Shown here: positions 1-9,750 of the stretch, piece by piece | Layout of the letters: each line of letters begins with the position of its first letter | Numbering within the stretch: position 1 is the stretch's first letter | NCBI GenBank assembly: GCA_963854835.1 | Contig: OY978527.1 | Coordinates: forward strand, 25,542,057-25,606,056 | DNA: 64,000 nt | From: Megamerina dolium | Lineage: Eukaryota > Arthropoda > Insecta > Diptera > Megamerinidae | Reading direction: 5' to 3' | Program-made: the position numbers and the translations under genes | Notes under the pieces: model-generated | Seen by the model: the letters and a program-made list of their open reading frames with translations, nothing else | Database searches by the model: none | Told to the model about the DNA's origin: nothing

Positions 1-181
1 TCTTATTAGGTGCTTCTCTGCCCTTGTTCTCCAACCGATTTTCGCGAACGAAGCGTTAAATGATGTATTGGACAGTTGAGGCACTTAAATTTGTCATTTC
101 AGCAATTTTTCGCACACTTTGACCTTTCCTAAAATGGTTAATTACCAGTTTACGCTGTTCCATCGTTGTACGATGACCCAT
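1..181 (-). pseudogene. Tc1-A transposase N-terminus (broken)
   Basis: The minus-strand frame starts at the ATG ending at 181 and encodes the paired-type helix-turn-helix that would bind the TIRs: a basic start, a KGQSVRKIAEMTNLSAST helix-turn-helix, then the start of the second DNA-binding lobe. It matches the transposase start of the copy at 40,031. A codon that is CAA (Gln) in the other two copies is TAA here (plus-strand bases near 55-57), so this copy cannot make the full protein even if the part outside the window is intact. The catalytic domain lies off the left edge. Confidence 0.85.
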
Positions 182-552
182 AAAGCTAAATGTTTAATTT
201 ACAGCACTTTAACTATTTAAAATAATAATAATAAAAATTGTTATAATAGTTAAAAAGGTCCAAAAACTCATACAATTCAAAAAAACTTTGTAACTGCGCG
301 GCAGAATGAAACTTACTTACATTGAAGTTTGTGTACGAAATAAGATGTGAGCTGAAAATCAGCTGATCAATAGTTTTTCTCTCTTGCATAACAAAAAGAA
401 AAATTTTTGGGGTTCCCCGTTTTCTTATTAGGTTTACTAAACACATACACAGACATCTACATTCAAAACTTATCGATAAGTTTTTTAGTTTCGATGTTAC
501 AGCCATGTACATAAAAATATATACACTGTACGAAATAAGCTGTGAGCCACTG
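1..552 (-). mobile_element. Tc1-like transposon (family Tc1-A), copy 1, cut by window edge
   Basis: This is the right end of a Tc1/mariner-superfamily DNA transposon, present twice more at 38,752-40,402 and 46,299-47,949. It aligns base for base with 39,851-40,402 without indels, and ends in the same terminal inverted repeat (TIR), CACTGTACGAAATAAGCTG then TGAGCCACTG, followed by TA at 553-554, the expected target dinucleotide. An inner copy of the TIR motif lies near 338-360, giving an IR/DR-type end of roughly 220 bp. The rest of the element lies left of the window. Confidence 0.9.
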
Positions 553-1079
553 TATGTATATTAATACAATGGAGAAATTGACTGAGTACTTAAGATTTTA
601 TATTGTCTGCCACCTTGCATCCGTACCACTGCATACATGTGAACGTATGTATATTAGAGTGTGTTGGTAGAAAAATAGTTCGAAACCTCCACTCTAGAAT
701 TGTTGTTTATGAATTTATTGAAACAATAAAAGCAAAAGTTTTAAAAATGTTTAATTTAATAATTTTAGTTTTAAGCTTTAACTTTTTATGACTTTAGTGT
801 GACGGAACTCTGAATTACTGACATCACTAGTCGAATACGACTTTAAACAACACTGATATAGTTATTGGAATAAATTGTAGTGCACATTAAGATATTTCAA
901 TAGATATAGATTTTGACAAATCGGTCATTATACATCAAAGTTATGATGAAAACATTATTTTGGCTGCTTTTATGATGGTTCTTTTAATGGTACCAAGATG
1001 GTCACATGATAAGATGACTCATACACAATTCAAACTTCTTTTAAGAGCACAAGTGTGCAGATCGCACCAATGCTAAATT
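553..1079. other. AT-rich DNA, nothing recognised
   Basis: About 530 bp of unique-looking AT-rich sequence between the Tc1-A end and a LINE relic. The only ORF, near 603-791 on the plus strand, is short and featureless. I see no gene, RNA or clear repeat. Confidence 0.6.
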
Positions 1080-1600
1080 TTGTCCAGAACTCCCTGCATT
1101 TTGATACAAATCATTCGTAGTGACCTTACTGATATTAGAACACATACGTCATCAGCATACGATTGAACCTATACTCCAAAATTATGCAACTCAATTAAAA
1201 GAGAGTCCACAACGAAGTACCAGAGAAGAGGAGAAAGTACACCACCTTGGGGGCATCCTCTCTCAACCTCAACCGTGACTCTATCAATGTGTTCTCCTGC
1301 CATGATCAACTTTTTGGATAACATGGTGTAAATCCATCGAGTAACGATTTCATCAACACCATAGCTTCTGGCTGAGCAATACATGGAGTTGAAGGTAGCA
1401 TTATCGAAAGCACCCTCAATGTCAATAAATAGCCCCAGAGTGCAAATACCTGCATCCAACCCCTCCTCCACTATGGTAGCACAGCCGTGAAGAGCTGATG
1501 CACAGGACCTCCCAATCTGATAGGAATGTTGCCTTAAGGGATTCCGGCCAAGTACCTCCGTTCTAATGTACTTTTCAACAATGCGCTAAACTTTTAACCA
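1080..1600 (-). pseudogene. LINE reverse-transcriptase fragment, R1/LOA-like
   Basis: The minus strand reads as the middle of a non-LTR reverse transcriptase. In order it shows a motif like NPLRQHSYQIGRS, the aspartate motif GLFIDIEGAFDNATF, a thumb-side stretch ending ERGCPQGGVLSPLLW, and, after one in-frame stop at about 1,168-1,171, the catalytic SYADDV. The GAFDNA and RGCPQGGVLSP wording is typical of R1/LOA-type LINEs and differs from the Jockey copies in this window. Endonuclease and C-terminal parts are missing. It may be related to the RNase H/zinc-finger tail at 5,930-6,656, but they are 4 kb apart and inverted, so I do not join them. Confidence 0.8.
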
Positions 1601-1604
1601 GGAA

Positions 1605-2485
1605 TATTATATTTGTTTACTACAATACTTTCGTAAAATTAATTATGACACCGGTACTTAAGAAAATATCTTTCAATGGATATTAAAAATCAATGGAAAA
1701 TTTAATTGAGTGCTTCATACGATGTATTAAATTAATGGAGACCACTTTGAATAACTTTTGAACTAAAAGAAATATGTTTTATCGAAGATTTGAAAATAAT
1801 CTTTATTTTATTTAAAAGTCATACTGTCATACAAATTGTTTTCATATGAGAGATTTTTCTTAAAATGTATACCCAGAGGGATTTCTAACTTTACGGTAAA
1901 TATGTGTGAATCTCTGTAAAATCAAGCATTGTTCTATATGAAGATCTACTACGAATTTAATTGAGCGACAACAGATTGTTCCTGCTAAAGAAGTGGGAAT
2001 TACGATGAGAATATATTGAAGTATAATCGTTTAAGCATTTGTGAAATCCCTAATCTGATATAAATTAAACTAACGTAAAAACGTCGGGACTTGAATAAAA
2101 CTTTTAGCACAATCTCTCTCACTTGGCACGGCCATATTGGCTTCACAAAGATTTCACATTCGATCATATAAATCAAAAGTAACTTAATATAATATACCTT
2201 AAATACCTCTAGTATTTACTTGTTCACTTAGATCTTGTTCAAAATTAATAATAATAATAACTTTTGATGAATGTACAATACAATAATTACAAACGATTAT
2301 TCTCCTTTATTTAGGATTAAATGCTGTTCTTCAAAAATTTTTGTACAAAAGATACAATTTGTTTGGGTTATATGTAAAAAAAAAATATTAGTTATCGGTA
2401 GAGTTGGATGTCCAACACTCTTTCTAGCGTTTGGGAGGGCGTTCAGATGGCCTCGTAGTCATCAGTTTTCCCATCATTACAGATT
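1605..2485. other. AT-rich DNA, nothing recognised
   Basis: About 880 bp of AT-rich sequence without convincing ORFs or repeats. The ORF at 2,271-2,537 runs into the left end of the mariner relic and has no family features. Confidence 0.55.
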
Positions 2486-2487
2486 TA

Positions 2488-3152
2488 CGAGGGTGGTCCC
2501 AGAACTACATGCAGATGACGATAGATGGCTTCAGTAGTTTCAAAAAATTACTTTGGTGAAAAGTGGCAACCTTATAAAACATATGTTTTAAGTTTCAAGA
2601 CGCCACGTTGTTTAGTATTTTTTTTTTGGAGGCATCGAAAGTTAACGACTTCAGTGAATTTGTAAACATGGAAAAAATTGGTCGCCGTTATGTAATTCAA
2701 TACTTTCATTTGAAAGGTCTCAGTCCAACGAATATTAAAGCTGAACTAGATTCTACCCTGGGGGAGTCTGCTCCTTCGTTTACGACCATAAAACGAGCTG
2801 CCAAGGCAAACACCGTAGTAGTCGTAGGCCGTAGAAAATTCACAAAATTATATTGAATGACCGCCGGCTGAAGGTGCGTAAGCTAGGTAAAATTGCGGGC
2901 ATTTCAAAAAGTGCTATACATCATATATTGACCGCAGTAATGAGACATGGGTCCACCACTTCACACCTGTGACAAAGGAGCAGTCAAAACAGTGGACTGA
3001 AAGGGGAAAATCGAGTCCAGAGAAGGCGTAGACAGTTCCATCTGCAGACAAGGTTATGGCGTCTGTTTTTTGGGATGTACGTGGGATAATTTTTATTGAT
3101 TATCTTCAAATAACAATCAACAGCGATTATTATGCTAATTTGTTGCATCTTC
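2488..3152 (+). pseudogene. mariner transposase relic (mellifera-like)
   Basis: A decayed mariner. A TIR-like start TACGAGGGTGGTCCC lies at about 2,488-2,504. A transposase start at 2,668 reads MEKIGRRYVIQYFHLKGL, then STLGESAPSFTTIK, the N-terminal helix-turn-helix. Frame is then lost. After an internal deletion the catalytic core resumes near 2,930 with NETWVHHFTPVTKEQSKQW (the first catalytic Asp region, Asp now Asn) and SADKVMASVFWDVRGIIFIDYL, ending in YYANLLHL. The WVHHF and KEQSKQW signatures suggest a mellifera-type mariner. The 3' third, including the last catalytic Asp and the right TIR, is absent. It is not functional. Confidence 0.8.
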
Positions 3153-3276
3153 CTTAATACAAAATAAAACAGAGTACAGAGTAAAATAAACAGAGTACTT
3201 TATTCAAATGTATGTTTAATTCATATATATCTGAGAAGATATAGGAATTAGGAATATTTAAAAATTCATCGTTTTT

Positions 3277-4350
3277 TAATTTGGATTTAGAAAACATCAC
3301 GGCACAGTAGAACTGATAAGGAACACTTTTGAAGAAAAAAAGTATTGCTCAGCTGTCTTTCTTGATATTACTCAAGCTTTTGATAAAGTATGGCACGATG
3401 GCCTTATTTACAAACTCAAACTATTACTGCCTGCAGATGTCTCCTCATTGCTTAGTAGCTATCTCACGAAAAGACAATTTCTCGTACATCACAGGGATTA
3501 CACAACAAATCCATTGGATATTCACGCTGGAGTTCCTCAAGGAAGCGTTTTGGGCCCCTTACTGTATCTCTTATACACTTCAGATATGCCCAACAATAAC
3601 TACACATTTATATCGACCTTTGCAGATGATACGGAAATATTGTGCTCTCGCTCTAACCCCATAGAAGCTACTAAACTCCTGCAGACTCATATCGATTCTC
3701 TCGAAATCTGGCTAGCAAAATGGCGTATAAAAGTCAATGAATCAAAGAGCGTACATGTAACCTTCACGCTAAGGCCAGATACATGTCCCCCACTTAAAAT
3801 TAATGGCCAATCAGTTCCACAATGTTCCTCAACAAAGTACTTGGGTATTCACCTCGACAGAAGGCTGACCTGGAAAAATCATATAGAGGCAAAGAAAACT
3901 CAGATCAAGCTTAAAATTAATCAGTTATGGTGGCTGATACACAAAAGCTCAAAGTTGAATCTCGAATATAAAGTGCTTTTATATAAAGCAATCCTGAAGC
4001 CAATCTGGACTTATGGTATTCAGTTTTGGGGTATATGAGGAACGTTAACATCCATCGAGATTTAAATGTACCCACAATTTCTGAGGAAGTTGCACTGTCC
4101 TGCAGAGGCTACATTCAAAAATTACACAGTCATCCGAATCCCCTTGCTAGGCAATTGTTGCTGGGCACGGGGCACCGTCGATTAAAAAGAAAAGACACAC
4201 TGAATATGCTGTGAAATTGCTATACCTCGTGACTCAACAAATTGTGATGGAACGTTGGGAATATCACATAATTTTATTTAGTTTGTAAGATTTGATTACA
4301 TATTGTTAGTTTCTAAGTAATTTTAGAAAGATCCAATAAAATAAGCTTGA
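3277..4350 (+). pseudogene. Jockey family 1, 5'-truncated ORF2 and 3' UTR
   Basis: The sequence is nearly identical to the last third of the Jockey element at 24,888-29,419. It begins abruptly inside RT (FGFRKHHGTVE) and keeps the frame with AGVPQGSVLGPLLYLLYTS and FADDTEIL (AIL in the other copies). It ends in a 3' UTR and poly(A) at about 4,350. Two internal deletions are seen against the other copies: about 21 bp near 3,316 and about 80 bp near 4,032, the latter joining FWG to YMRNVN in another frame. Both junctions share 2-4 bases. The 5' truncation fits target-primed reverse transcription, but I found no target duplication. Confidence 0.9.
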
Positions 4351-4571
4351 AAAAAAAAATTTAAATGCACAATTTTTCTTTTTATAAATTATAAGTATTA
4401 TAAGGATTTTCTATAAAATAATAAGTATGTGTATATGTACAATATGTGTAGTATACGATATATACAATATAAATTTTAATTAATTAATTTTTGAATTGAT
4501 TTTTTTTATCTATAAATTTTTCACCTTTACGCATTCATGATCATATATATTTTTACATACGTACATACTCA

Positions 4572-4811
4572 GCCGTAGCTCAGTGGTTAGTGTGATCGCC
4601 TTCTGATCTGTAGGTCGTGGTTCAATCCCCGGCTGATGCATAACAAATTTAATATCGATAAGATTTTTCTTTCGAACGGCGAACCGGCTAAAATAAGTAG
4701 GTCCCTTCTAATATTGTCCAAAAATTTAAGACGCACAACAGTAATGGAAGAGAAGCTCGGCCAATGAGCCCTTTGGGGCTTTATGTGCCACATATTTGTT
4801 TTATTTTATTT
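4572..4811 (+). repeat. tRNA-derived SINE (copy 1), with Pol III head and 10-bp TSD
   Basis: A tRNA-like head at 4,572-4,640 has an A box (TAGCTCAGTGG) and a B box (GGTTCAATCCC), the internal RNA polymerase III promoter. A unique body with CTAAAATAAGTAGGTCCCTT follows, and a (TTTTA)n tail. The 10-bp direct repeat TACATACTCA flanks it at 4,562-4,571 and 4,812-4,821, so this is a retroposed insert. Compared with 58,045-58,297 it lacks about 110 bp of body between CTTTCGAACGGC and ACCGGCTAAAAT. Related copies are at 8,797, 20,845 and 58,045, with a more distant head at 29,428. Confidence 0.85.
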
Positions 4812-4824
4812 TACATACTCATAT

Positions 4825-5244
4825 GTATGATTTGTATTAAATTTCATGTTAACATATACATTTGTATATATATGTGACTTATGCTATGCTAAAGTAAGTA
4901 AATTCTTGGAGAAACGAACAAAACAAAACTCTAAATATAACATCAACAATGAACCGAGATATGCGAATGATACGAATTAATTTTGGCATTTTGTGTTATC
5001 GTTACTGTTGATTCTCTTATAATTCAAAAGGCAATGAAAATAGATACAATACATGCAGTTCATACTTAAAAAGATGAGAGCGTACTTCATTGCTTACTTA
5101 TGTTGAAAACATTGTCGTGCTAATGTTGATCGAACGTTAAACCGAATCAAACCTAACACCGTCAGTTGCAACGAATAACACTGTGTGCAAAGAAAATCGA
5201 ATCGTCTTGCGCAGCAGTCTAATAATTACTGGTGCCAAAACGTA
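4825..5244. other. AT-rich DNA, nothing recognised
   Basis: About 420 bp between the SINE and the Tc1 relic. It may include the lost left end of that relic, but I could not find a TIR match. Confidence 0.5.
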
Positions 5245-5789
5245 ATCCATCAAAATGGAGAAACCAACCAGACATCAAAAAGCAGTTCAAAACGTTACTT
5301 TGGAAAAATCGGTCATTCAATGAGAAAACTGCACAAATTGTAGGTATTTCATTGAAAGGAGTTCGAACAATCTTGATAAGATACGTTGAAACGAACGTTT
5401 GATGACAGAACAACCCAGAAAAGCAACCAAGCAGGACTATCGCCTGCTACAAATGACCAGCAAACAGACAGAGAGGTTCGAAACAGCGAATCTCACTTGT
5501 GGGAATGTTTAAAGAATGATCGGTAACAACTATAAAGAATGCTCAGAGTTTGTGCGGCCATCATTCAAATCGAATGGCAACTATATTGACGAGAAACCTC
5601 TCTTTTTGCTATAATAATTTTTTTTTTAAACCAAATAATTCGATATAATTGAAAACAATCAGATATCATTTATAAAATGTTATTTTATAGAAATGTATTC
5701 AATAAATCTCTCCTCGTCGAAAAAATATAGCGAAAAATACAAAATACGTGCCATTTTTGAAATTTACCCAAACTTTTGCAAGATAGTGT
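5245..5789 (+). pseudogene. Tc1-like transposon relic
   Basis: Fragments in shifting frames resemble a Tc1-like transposase. The first DNA-binding lobe reads NEKTAQIVGISLKGVRTIL (5,319-5,375). The second lobe reads EQPRKATKQDYRLLQMTSKQ (about 5,409-5,470), like the GRPRKTT..EDRL linker of Tc1 proteins. After a large deletion comes HLWECLKND, like the region after the last catalytic residue, and a possible C-terminus with AAIIQIEW. The right end, AAACTTTTGCAAGATAGTGTA at 5,769-5,789, looks like a Tc1-type TIR. All catalytic residues are gone. The assignment rests on short motifs. Confidence 0.5.
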
Positions 5790-5929
5790 ATATATACACT
5801 TATATCAATATTTAGTTCAATATGGAATACAATCGGTGAACGTTGTTGACTTCAAATACAAGACAATGCAGCTCAATGAGCTCGTGTTCGGTCGGCATTG
5901 ATGTATAGAAATTTCACTACAACAACAAC

Positions 5930-6656
5930 AAATGAAATCTATAACAACAAATGAAATCTGTACTTACTCGGATAGCCAAGCGGCTCTGAGACCACTCCAA
6001 TCAGTAAGGCATTCATCAAAGACAATGATTGAATGTCACGAATTACTTAGCGATGTTGATCAATATTTCAACACAAATCTTCTTTGGGTACCCGGCTATA
6101 GAAATATCGAGGATAATTGATCGACTCCCTTGACAGCATTACCGAAGTTACTAATAGCATATAAAACTAACAAGGATAATGTCGTTCATTAAATCGACAG
6201 GATGGGTTAAGGAGGACTCAGTGGGATAAGGACTACTTTCCGTGGTATCACAATGGGCCATAACTGGTCTAAGAGCGTCATATGATAGCAACCGTACTTA
6301 CCTATCTACCTAAAGCTATCACTGTGTAATTGCAGAAAAAATATTGTGATTTTAGCGGCTATATAGAGTGATCTTAGTAGCTGCGTATACAGAGTAAACA
6401 GTATTGTGGGTAGGCATGCTACCAGGATTGGTTTACTGGCCAACGATTTTTGTCGTAGTTGCCAAGACGAGGAAGAGGAGCAAACTGTTTACCTCTTCCT
6501 CTCTAGATGCCCCACTTTGGCACGCAGAAGGCACACCCTATTGGGGAGTGCCTTTTTTACAAATACCACTGAGCTAGCACCCATGGATGTCAGGGATATT
6601 GCTGTATTCATTAGAGCCAATTTTGGCCTAAGTGCGCCGCATAACCTAACCTAACC
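5930..6656 (+). pseudogene. LINE 3' region: RNase H plus CCHC finger, R1/LOA-type
   Basis: This is the last part of a non-LTR ORF2. The RNase H core reads ICTYSDSQAALRPL, and about 40 codons later LLWVPGYRNIEDN, the usual DSQAA and WVPGH..IEGN motifs. A stop-ridden stretch follows. An open segment at 6,406-6,654 then has a zinc-finger-like CRSCQDEEEEQTVYLFLSRCP, common at the C-terminus of RNase H-bearing LINEs. The coding end LSAPHNLT reads through the 3' repeat AACCTAACCTAACCT. The same ending, LSAP...HNLT plus the repeat, recurs inverted at 42,168-42,302, so this is the shared 3' tail of one LINE family. Confidence 0.8.
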
Positions 6657-6661
6657 TAGCT

Positions 6662-6960
6662 GAGAAAGAAGCAAATAATATTGATTTTATTTTAAAGGCA
6701 CCACGGTGAGTGGACCGTCAAGTACATTCTAAAAATTACGACGAATGCGCCGAAACCTCTTTTCGTCGCTCAATTTTTATTCCCATACTTGATCATTATT
6801 TGGATCGAATAAATGTGAGATTTGTCACAAAAAACTACTCCAAAATATTCAGGACATCTTGACAAAGGAAATTTTTGAGTTGGACCCTAGTTGTTTCCGC
6901 CAAATGGCACAAGATCTTAAAACGTACTGGCCACATAACATGCAACATCGACAGATGGTG
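6662..6960 (+). pseudogene. hAT-like transposase relic (small)
   Basis: One frame gives KEANNIDFILKAPRSVDRQ and then RRSIFIPILDHYLDRINVRF, resembling the conserved stretch in hAT-type/ZMYM-like transposases where a Phe-Ile-Pro-hydrophobic-Asp motif precedes the dimerisation region. Stops and frameshifts follow within about 100 bp. The rest of the element is missing. This call rests on one motif, so confidence is modest. Confidence 0.45.
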
Positions 6961-6974
6961 AAACTTTTATTGAG

Positions 6975-7290
6975 ATATTGAATTAGTGTGGCTAGTTGGT
7001 CAGGTCTCATATATAACTTTATGTGTTTAGGCTTGTCGAAATTGATTCACTTTTTTATCTGCGGTAACGAAACGATGCAAAAAAGACTTCACATTGTAAA
7101 GTTGAAGCATCATTTCAGATATGCAAATCGCCTTTCAATGTCTATTGGTTCCAGTTCATATGGAACCCAATTCCCATATTCTCGATTATAACCATGTTCC
7201 TTAGATGTAATGAAAATAAAAAAGCATATCTTTCCGCGAATGGGGTTTTGTAGGCACAAAAGTTGACATTGTCGGAGCTAAAAACAAAGA
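6975..7290 (-). pseudogene. mariner transposase relic, internally deleted
   Basis: On the minus strand an ATG at 7,269 opens MSTFVPTKPHSRKDMLFYF, the typical N-terminus of one mariner group (compare MSSFVPEKEHMREALLYCF at 58,660). After about 20 codons there is a stop and an internal deletion. The sequence then resumes with YGNWVPYELEPIDIERRF, the WVPHEL linker that precedes the catalytic domain, and FLHRFVTADKK, the first catalytic Asp region (normally TGDEKW). Everything downstream is absent or unrecognisable. It runs opposite to the hAT-like relic next to it. Confidence 0.7.
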
Positions 7291-7329
7291 AATGTTTGCT
7301 TTTCGAAAAAAATACATATATCCGATGCA

Positions 7330-8440
7330 ACTTAATTACTGTTGAAATTCCTTTAAAATATATTTGTACACCCAGTAGAATGAAAGTAAAGCGTTAGCTT
7401 TCATAAGTCGATGAACTTATGGTAAACTATCGTCACGGCAAGCAGATTATATTCACTGCAATATAAAAAATTTGACTCTGATTTTGGCAAGCATAATAAG
7501 TAGTGGCTCCTTGAATTTTTACGGTTGCAACTGTTGAATAAACCTATCTAGTCCAGTAAATGGTAAGAGGCTATACGTAAATCTTCATTTTAATATATAT
7601 TAAGCTCTTTAAGAGTCTCGTCTGTAAGGTATAATTAAACCAGAATAATAATTATGGATACAATATTACAATATATATAATACCTGTACAGTGATAACAA
7701 GTCAAACATGGACAACAACAGCAACATAACTAACTAAATACCAGCATAAGCATAAGATAACACAAACAAAACGCAGAAAAATGTTTTTAAAAAAGTGAAA
7801 AAGGACTAAAAGTAAAATGGGGTGAAAAAACTTTTACTTGTTATTAAACTTTGCAGCTAATAAAACTGCCAACAACAACAACAACAACAAGGACAATAGT
7901 GATAGCAATAAGGACTATAAGCATAATAATAACAAGAACAATGCGATTAGATCCAAACCAATCCAACCAGCAATATATAGGATTAGCAGTATGCCTCAAC
8001 AACAATAAACTACTACAACAAACAGCAAATGACTACCAACAATTAATAACAACAATGCATATACATATAGTAGTACAATAATGTAAATGTATGCGGGCTG
8101 CTTATGCCACGGATGCGTCAAATAGTACAAACGATTTGAGGATTTGGACTTTGCGGAAATCATAGTCACACATAGGCACACATCCACACACACATTACAA
8201 CAGTCATTTTGAACCAAATTATGAGAGCATGTAATGCGCATTAGCAGCATATGCCCTCTTGGCAAAATATAAATATAACTAAAAGTCCTCGTGACGAACC
8301 CAGCTGGGAACGTAATTCAGCCCATTCATAATCCGTGAATGAAAAAGTAAAGAAAGAACATGTGAAGGCAGTACAGCTGCTTTTAAATAACTACAATTTG
8401 TCTATCTGATTGATTCAGTAATACTCCGTTATTGACATGC
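7330..8440. other. AT-rich DNA with CAA/CAT-rich stretch
   Basis: No gene is recognised. Between about 7,700 and 8,070 the plus strand is rich in CAA, ATA and ACA trinucleotides (for example the CAACAACAACAACAACAA run at 7,869-7,890), which gives spurious low-complexity ORFs such as the Thr-rich one at 7,851-8,081. At the right side, 8,290-8,440 has no feature. Confidence 0.6.
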
Positions 8441-8449
8441 ATCCCTTTC

Positions 8450-8765
8450 CAAGATGTCTGAAAACTTCAATATTCACCTAGTGTGGGTGCTAGGTCATGT
8501 GGACAATTATAACTCTTCCTGATAAGTAAAGTGTAACCGTAGTATAGTGTAAACTGCTTTCAGCTTCGGATGCAATACACAGAACAACTGAGTGTCGGCT
8601 TATCAGATATCCTAGCTAAATCACATCGACTCACCTAGGTAGTTGCTTTAAAAACAACCTCTCAGAATAGGCTGAATAATAGGAGCTCTTTTACACTTTA
8701 TCCGAAGCTGTTGTTAGGTCACTGGTATAATTGGTCATACCTGCCATCCTAATAATAATGCGAGA
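8450..8765 (+). pseudogene. LINE RNase H relic
   Basis: One frame reads NFNIHLVWVLGHVDNYNSS, the decayed WVPGH..I.GN motif of a LINE-type RNase H. In a second frame follow ELSVGLSDILAKSHRLT and then KLLLGHWYNWSYLP, positions where ADELAR and a Trp-rich stretch normally occur. Spacing and order fit the end of an RNase H-bearing LINE. It is heavily mutated and no other domain survives. Confidence 0.55.
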
Positions 8766-8796
8766 AAACCATGAAAAGATAATTACTCACCTGTCG

Positions 8797-9035
8797 GCAA
8801 GCAATTGGCATTTCTTCCGGCACTATCAATTTGCCATGAAAAAGCTTTTAAAATAACTCTGTAATAAAGCTCAAAAAAAGGTATGTCGCAAGAGTTCTGC
8901 CGTTTGGAACCAGCTAAAATAAGTAGGTCCCTTCTAATACTGTCCAAAATTTAACATGCACAACAGCAATGGAAGAAAAGCTCGGCCAAAGAACCCTTCG
9001 GGGCTTTATGTGCGCCATTTTATTTTTATTTTACT
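8797..9035 (+). repeat. tRNA-derived SINE (copy 2), head missing
   Basis: The body of the same SINE family as 4,572-4,811 and 58,045-58,297: TTGCCATGAAAAAGC, CTAAAATAAGTAGGTCCCTT, AATGGAAGAAAAGCTCGGCC and a (TTTTA)n-type tail. It lacks the tRNA-like head and so the Pol III promoter. It keeps the 110-bp central part lost from copy 1. Confidence 0.85.
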
Positions 9036-9249
9036 TAAATCGACCAACTTTTGCTAGCTTATTCAGAACAACAGGACTCCGATGGTATCATTTATTCATA
9101 GCTTTTTTATATGTTTTTTCGTGGCCATTTTGTTAGTCAAAAAGTTATCAATTGGTTCATAACAGTTTCGTTGGTTTTCTTTTTGAAACAAAAACATTGT
9201 TCAGTTAGCCTAATCAACATGTTTTTAAAGAAAAACATGTGGATTTAAA

Positions 9250-9546
9250 AAAGTTGGCACTTTCAGATGCAAATATTTTAAAGGGGACTACTCCTCCAGT
9301 TCAAGTTAATCCAGATAGTGTTCCAAACACTCTTGAATATTCTGTAAATAATCTGGTCCAGTTAATGACACAATGCAAGGCATGATGCAAGAGCTAATGA
9401 AAAATCAGTCCATGCAATCAGTTCAAGCAATTCTGTCAAAACAATGAACGAACTAAAGTTATGTTTTTAGAATGCAAATGGGTTAAGCCAACATAAAAAT
9501 GAACTGGAAGTATTTCTCCATAAAAATCAAGTTGATGTAATGCTGG
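9250..9546 (+). pseudogene. Jockey family 2, ORF1 end and ORF2 start
   Basis: A decayed Jockey-clade piece. It encodes the ORF1 C-terminus (GMMQELMKNQSMQSV, like MMQEMMKNQSMLL of family 1) and, in a shifted frame, the ORF2 start (NELKLCF, stop, NANGLSQHKNELEVFLHK), the first endonuclease motif. It stops at about residue 35 of ORF2, where a family 1 Jockey begins. The matching downstream part of the same family resumes at 14,063, so both pieces are probably one element split by the insertion. Confidence 0.75.
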
Positions 9547-9750
9547 TGCTGTGAAAGTCACCAATAAGAATGGACGTGTTTGATAGAGTCGGAAAAGTTA
9601 TTGTTTTCGGTAAAAAAAAAAAAAAAAATTTTAATATTTTGCGAAAAGACGCTAAGAAACTCAAGGAGTTATTTCGGTGATTTGTTTTTTTTTTTTTTAG
9701 AAAAAAAAATAAAATAAAATAATATCGTTTGCAAAAAATTTGTTTATAAT

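Noticed and set aside
213..512. 99-aa minus-strand ORF (also at 40,063 and 47,610)
   Set aside because: It lies in the non-coding IR/DR end of Tc1-A, upstream of the transposase, and has no family features; its recurrence only reflects the repeat.
4572..4645. Functional tRNA gene
   Set aside because: A/B boxes are good, but the stems do not fold properly, and a SINE body, tail and target duplication follow.
6636..6660. AACCTAACCTAACCT as telomeric-type repeat (also 42,168)
   Set aside because: It is the 3' tail of a LINE, directly after its coding end LSAPHNLT; flies lack such telomeres and the runs are three units long.
7851..8081. Thr/Ile/Asn-rich ORF as a host gene exon
   Set aside because: It comes from CAA/ATA trinucleotide repeats, and an overlapping opposite ORF is equally open.
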